Positions 7,325 to 10,042 of a stretch of DNA of 10,042 bases are shown here, piece by piece (the first letter of the stretch is position 1; each line of letters opens with the position of its first letter). The DNA comes from an uncultured bacterium. GTDB lineage: Bacteria > Krumholzibacteriota > Krumholzibacteriia > LZORAL124-64-63. A program made the position numbers and the translations under genes. The stretch lies in assembly GCA_903847545.1 (NCBI GenBank), contig CAINDZ010000202.1, forward strand, positions 1 to 10,042, written 5' to 3'. The notes under the pieces were generated by a model. That model saw only the letters and a program-made list of their open reading frames with translations, did not search any database and had not been told where the DNA came from.

Positions 7325-7381
7325 CTGGCCGGCGGCGCACCATCCCGGTGCCCCCAGTTTCAGGGCCAGGTTCCATTTTTT
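7325..7381 (+). terminator. Possible structured RNA or terminator: stem-loop followed by a T6 run
   Basis: CTGGCC (7325-7330) pairs with GGCCAG (7364-7369), enclosing a hairpin GCACC-ATCCC-GGTGC (7337-7351). Six T residues follow at 7376-7381, six bases past the stem. It could end readthrough from rsgA/CPXCG or close a small RNA. The outer stem is only 6 bp with a large interior, so support is weak. Confidence 0.3.
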
Positions 7382-7408
7382 GACTGGCCGCAGCCTGTAT
7401 TTGTGTGT

Positions 7409-7433
7409 AAATCGATAATTAAATTGTCGATTT
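7409..7433. promoter_or_regulatory. Near-perfect inverted repeat upstream of the AAA/DUF4143 gene (candidate operator)
   Basis: Arms AAATCGATAATT (7409-7420) and AATTGTCGATTT (7422-7433) flank one A, with a single mismatch over 12 bp. It is strongly AT-rich in GC-rich DNA and ends 22 bases before the GTG start. GATAAT at 7414-7419 could double as a -10, although no well-spaced -35 is present (TTGACT at 7380 is too far). The layout fits an operator overlapping a promoter. Confidence 0.45.
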
Positions 7434-7455
7434 GTACAGATTTCAAGGGGGCCCC

Positions 7456-8625
7456 GTGATCCCACGCGCTGCCGCTGACTCACTCACCGCTCTCGCCCGC
7501 GGGTTTCCGATCGTTTCGCTGACCGGCCCACGGCAGTCCGGCAAGACCACGCTCGCACAATTGGCCTTCCCGCATCTGGACTACGTCTCGCTGGAGTTGC
7601 CGCAGGAGCGCGCGTGGGCGATGGACGACCCGGTCGGGTTCCTCGATCGTTTCCCCGACGGCGTGATTCTGGACGAGGTCCAGCATTGCCCCGAACTGTT
7701 CTCGCACCTGCAGGTCCGTGTCGACGCGGCGCGTCGGATGGGGATGTATGTCATCACCGGTTCACAGCAGTTCGGGCTCAATGAGCGCATCGCGCAGTCC
7801 CTGGCCGGCCGTGTCGGCGCGATCTCGCTCCTGCCGCTTTCCATCGCCGAACTCTCGAAGGTCGGAAAGATCCCCGCGAGCCTCGATGTGACCTTGTCGA
7901 GCGGCTTCTATCCGGCATTGTATGATCGCGACATTGCTCCCGCGCTCATGCTCGCCAACTACGTCAACACCTACCTCGAGCGCGACGTGCGCCAGATCCA
8001 GGCTGTCCGCGACCTCGCCCTGTTCCAGCGCTTCCTGCGCCTCTGCGCCGGACGCACCGGGCAGCTCTTGAATCACGCCGACCTGGCCAGCGACGCCGGA
8101 GTGAGCGCCGGAACCGTGCGTGGATGGCTCTCGATCCTGCAGGCCAGCTACATCATCACGCAACTGCCGCCGTATCACGCGAATCTCGGCAAGCGCTTGG
8201 TGAAGTCGCCGAAGCTGTACTTCCTCGATGTCGGGTTGGCCGCCCACCTGATCGGCATCCGGGATGCGAGCCAGGTCGCGACACATCCCCTGCGCGGCGC
8301 CCTGTTCGAGACCATGGTCGTCGGCGAGTTTCTCAAGAGCCGCCTCAACGCCGGCCGGCCCGCGGACCTCTACTTCTGGCGGGACAGCCACGGCCATGAA
8401 GTCGACCTGTTGCGCCAGAATGGCGCCGTGGTCGATGCCGTCGAGATCAAGGCCGGCGCCACGATCTCCAACACACAGACGCGCGGCCTCGATCGCTGGG
8501 CGAAACAAGCGGGGGGCCTCGTCGGCAGGCAGTACCTCGTGACCGGGGGCGAGGCCGGCGGATCCCGATTGGGCGTCAAGCTCATCGGTTGGCGCGACCT
8601 GGATGAGAGGATCGAGCAGGGTTGA
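7456..8625 (+). CDS. AAA-type ATPase with DUF4143 C-terminal domain
   Basis: A 389-residue member of the widespread AAA_14/DUF4143 family; its cellular role is not established. The GTG at 7456 is preferred over the TTG at 7432 because AGGGGG precedes it and the product then starts MIPR, as is usual in this family. Walker A is GPRQSGKTT (24-32), Walker B VILDEVQ (70-76), and the sensor-like TGSQQ lies at 101-105. A helix-turn-helix-like stretch (LASDAGVSAGTVRGWL, about 210-225) leads into the DUF4143 part. That part has EVD (315-317) and EIK (330-332), spaced like a PD-(D/E)XK nuclease fold, though activity is unproven. Codons use more A/T at third positions than neighbouring genes, and the upstream region is AT-rich, suggesting horizontal acquisition. 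It lies between repeat copies 3 and 4 and seems to be transcribed alone. Confidence 0.92.
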   Translation: MIPRAAADSLTALARGFPIVSLTGPRQSGKTTLAQLAFPHLDYVSLELPQERAWAMDDPVGFLDRFPDGVILDEVQHCPELFSHLQVRVDAARRMGMYVITGSQQFGLNERIAQSLAGRVGAISLLPLSIAELSKVGKIPASLDVTLSSGFYPALYDRDIAPALMLANYVNTYLERDVRQIQAVRDLALFQRFLRLCAGRTGQLLNHADLASDAGVSAGTVRGWLSILQASYIITQLPPYHANLGKRLVKSPKLYFLDVGLAAHLIGIRDASQVATHPLRGALFETMVVGEFLKSRLNAGRPADLYFWRDSHGHEVDLLRQNGAVVDAVEIKAGATISNTQTRGLDRWAKQAGGLVGRQYLVTGGEAGGSRLGVKLIGWRDLDERIEQG

Positions 8626-8631
8626 ATTCAC

Positions 8632-8689
8632 GCCACTTGCGCCGGCGCAAGTCGAGCGTCGGCACAAGTCGAGCGTCGGCACAAGTGGC
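8632..8689 (+). repeat. Intergenic palindrome family, copy 4, with triplicated right arm
   Basis: The exact 18-base palindrome (8635-8652) begins nine bases after the ATPase stop codon. The right arm is repeated every 17 bases: GGCGCAAGT (8644), GGCACAAGT (8661) and GGCACAAGT (8678), with CGAGCGTC between arms both times. GCCACTTG at the left edge (8632-8639) is fully complementary to CAAGTGGC at the right edge (8682-8689), so the left arm can pair with either the first or the third right arm. The element lies between convergent genes, 32 bases before the stop of the minus-strand gene. Confidence 0.85.
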
Positions 8690-8721
8690 TTTGCGTTCAG
8701 GTGACCCGACGGTCAACTTGT

Positions 8722-9375
8722 TCACCGATAGATGGCCTTCAATCCTCCCCACGACTGCCCTTCCTCCGGCACCACCGTGCCGCAGTAGCTGGCGCCCGTG
8801 AAGTTGATCGTGTAGGGCACCACGCCGGGGATGCCGACGGCGCCGCTCCAGCTGCTCAGGTTGTTCGCGGCGCCGGGGCCGTCGGGCAGGCGCGGGCCGG
8901 TGAACAGGGCGTTCTGCCAGATGTCGCCGCCGATGCTCGCGGCCTGCCTGCCGAACGGCGCCACCGCCACGTAGTAGGTGCCCACGCCGACGATGCCCGG
9001 CGGGATCGTCTTGCCCGAGAACGCGCAGACGTCGTTGTGCGCGATGCCCTGGCCGGTGAAGTGGAAGATCCAGATGTTCGGGTCGGCCGCCACCATGCAC
9101 TGCAGGCTGGCCGAGAACAGGGCCGGGTTCAGCACCTCGAAGCAGTAGAGGTCGACGTCGGAGTCGAACTGCAGCGAGCCGTTGATCTGGTTCAGCGCGT
9201 ACAGGCCGGGCGGCGTCTGCCCGGTCCAGGGAAACTCGCCGGCATCGCCGGACTCGTTCCAGACCTGGGACAGGGCGGGCGTGGTCATCGCCACGAACGC
9301 GAGAAGCAGGGCGATCGCAAGAGTCGTGGCGCCAGCTGGCGGCCGGCGCAGGATGGTGTCATGGCGAGGCATCAT
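8722..9375 (-). CDS. Secreted hypothetical protein with PPC-like segment
   Basis: A 217-residue exported protein of unknown function. The signal peptide is clear: a basic start (MMPRHDTILRRPP), a hydrophobic core (TTLAIALLLAFVAM) and probable cleavage near TPALS-Q (about residue 36). The mature part begins WNESGDAGEFPWTGQ and contains DSDVDLYCFEV (71-81) and GTYYVAVAPFG (132-142), the pattern seen in bacterial pre-peptidase C-terminal (PPC)-type and related secreted beta-sandwich domains. Four cysteines (78, 93, 117, 198) could form disulfides after export. Unlike the 4091-5023 product it has no FlgD/T9SS-like C-terminal domain. The ATG at 9375 has GGGAG five bases upstream; a second ATG follows at once. 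It is a single-gene unit, convergent with the ATPase gene and divergent from the dioxygenase gene. Confidence 0.85.
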   Translation of the reverse strand: MMPRHDTILRRPPAGATTLAIALLLAFVAMTTPALSQVWNESGDAGEFPWTGQTPPGLYALNQINGSLQFDSDVDLYCFEVLNPALFSASLQCMVAADPNIWIFHFTGQGIAHNDVCAFSGKTIPPGIVGVGTYYVAVAPFGRQAASIGGDIWQNALFTGPRLPDGPGAANNLSSWSGAVGIPGVVPYTINFTGASYCGTVVPEEGQSWGGLKAIYR

Positions 9376-9400
9376 CGGGGCTCCCGGGCTGGGGTCGGGG

Positions 9401-9421
9401 CCGCCACCCCGCGGGTGGCGG
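9401..9421 (-). promoter_or_regulatory. Strong hairpin in the 5' leader of the 8722-9375 gene
   Basis: CCGCCACCC and GGGTGGCGG form a perfect 9-bp inverted repeat around three bases. It lies 25 bases upstream of the start codon and just ahead of the GGGAG ribosome site. In the RNA it could affect translation or mRNA stability; as DNA it could be a protein site. Function is inferred from position only. Confidence 0.4.
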
Positions 9422-9441
9422 GCCGGTGTTCGGTGAAGACC

Positions 9442-9450
9442 ATGATACCA
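9442..9450 (-). promoter_or_regulatory. Candidate extended -10 promoter of the 8722-9375 gene
   Basis: On the minus strand the sequence reads TGGTATCAT, an extended -10 (TGn then TATCAT, five of six matches to TATAAT). No recognisable -35 lies 16-18 bases upstream. Transcription from near 9435 would give a leader of about 60 bases that includes the 9401-9421 hairpin. Confidence 0.4.
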
Positions 9451-9572
9451 GAACGAGTGGGCGGCGAGGGGAAATGGCGACAGAAATAGGTTTGATTTAA
9501 CTAGTTCAGGTACAGCCGGCTAAGTCCAACGCCTCATCGCCGGCCCCAACACCCGCTCCCGGGAGCCCGACC

Positions 9573-10042
9573 GTGACCAACGCCGCCGACACCGCCAACA
9601 CCGCCACGCCCCAACCCACCCTCTTCCTCTCCCACGGCGCCCCCAACCTTCTCCTGGGCGACCTGCCCGTGCGCCGCTTCCTCGAGGGCCTCGGCGACAT
9701 CGTGCCGCGCCCGCGCGCCATCCTCTGCGTCTCGGCGCACTGGCTGACCCGCGAGCCCACTGTCGACACGTCGCCCCGCCCGCGCACCATCCACGACTTC
9801 GGCGGCTTCGAGCCCGAGTGCTACGAGATGACGTACGACGCGCCCGGCGCGCCCGACCTCGCGATCGAGGTGGCCGACACGCTGGCCGGCGCGGGCATCG
9901 CCGTCGAGCGCGTCGAGCGCGGCCTCGATCACGGCGCCTGGGTGCCGCTGCGCGCCGCCTGGCCCGGCGCCGACATCCCCGCCACGCAGCTCTCGCTGCA
10001 GCCGCGCCGCACGGCCGACCACCACTACCGCCTGGGCCTCGC
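9573..10042 (+). CDS. DODA/LigB-type extradiol aromatic ring-opening dioxygenase (YgiD-like), 3'-truncated
   Basis: The N-terminal 156 residues of a class III extradiol dioxygenase of the 4,5-DOPA dioxygenase group run off the window; the family is about 260-280 residues long. GTG at 9573 has GGGAG seven bases upstream. Conserved motifs run in family order: LFLSHGAPN (His21), VSAHW (His56), the diagnostic HDFGGF (His74), YDAPGAPDLA, and LDHGAWVPL (His120). His21 and His56 correspond to metal-binding histidines of the family. The short Ala/Thr/Asn-rich start (residues 1-14) looks like a non-conserved tail. Family members open catechol-type rings in vitro; the physiological substrate here is unknown. 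It is transcribed divergently from the 8722-9375 gene, and the shared gap has an AT-rich patch at about 9484-9507 that may hold its promoter, though no clear -35/-10 pair is visible. Confidence 0.9.
   Translation, partial: MTNAADTANTATPQPTLFLSHGAPNLLLGDLPVRRFLEGLGDIVPRPRAILCVSAHWLTREPTVDTSPRPRTIHDFGGFEPECYEMTYDAPGAPDLAIEVADTLAGAGIAVERVERGLDHGAWVPLRAAWPGADIPATQLSLQPRRTADHHYRLGL

Noticed and set aside
7292..7483. Minus-strand 63-codon frame in the AT-rich intergenic region
   Set aside because: It runs into the start of the ATPase gene, has no recognisable family and spans the inverted repeat and T run. It could be a remnant, but there is no positive evidence for coding.
8632..8689. Integron attC site
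   Set aside because: Palindromes behind genes recall attC, but the core GTTRRRY/RYYYAAC sites are missing, the palindrome has no unpaired extrahelical bases, and no integrase is present.
8582..9100. Minus-strand frame overlapping the secreted protein and the repeat at 8632-8689
   Set aside because: Its product is a His/Arg/Gly-rich shadow, whereas the 8722-9375 frame has a signal peptide, a ribosome site and a domain pattern.

Overview
The window is high-GC bacterial chromosome with seven clearly supported genes and one probable membrane-protein gene. Three things suggest an uncultured bacterium of the FCB superphylum (Krumholzibacteriota, Eisenbacteria or Latescibacterota-like): strongly G/C-ending codons, a very long one-chain 2-oxoacid:ferredoxin oxidoreductase, and a secreted protein ending in a FlgD/T9SS-like C-terminal domain. 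The phylum is inference; the sequence contains no rRNA or other decisive marker.

Layout: (1) 2-3925 (+), 5'-truncated pyruvate/2-oxoacid:ferredoxin oxidoreductase, followed by a strong hairpin terminator at 3946-3979. (2) 4091-5023 (-), secreted protein with signal peptide and C-terminal sorting-like domain, with a plausible promoter at 5065-5094. (3) 5261-5611 (-), small three-helix membrane protein of unknown function. (4) 5785-6870 (+), RsgA ribosome-assembly GTPase, overlapping by one base a 63-residue CPXCG zinc-ribbon-like protein (6870-7061). (5) 7062-7455, a long intergenic stretch, AT-richer in its second half, leading into (6) 7456-8625 (+), an AAA/DUF4143 ATPase. (7) 8722-9375 (-), a secreted protein with a PPC-like segment. 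(8) 9573 to the window end (+), a 3'-truncated DODA/LigB-type extradiol dioxygenase.

The most striking non-coding signal is a repeat family built on the 18-base palindrome ACTTGCGCCGGCGCAAGT. Four copies lie at about 4023, 5205, 7066 and 8635, every one between genes and close behind a stop codon. At 7066 and 8635 the right arm is repeated three times with an exact 17-base period. The 8 bases between arms are the same within a locus but differ between loci. Copies 1 and 3, and more weakly copy 2, share a further end block about 17 bases beyond the last arm. This resembles an undescribed REP-like or terminator-like element whose right arm can expand.

The genes do not form one pathway. The oxidoreductase is central carbon/ferredoxin metabolism, RsgA with the CPXCG protein is a housekeeping translation pair, two genes encode exported proteins, and the ATPase looks like an accessory gene.
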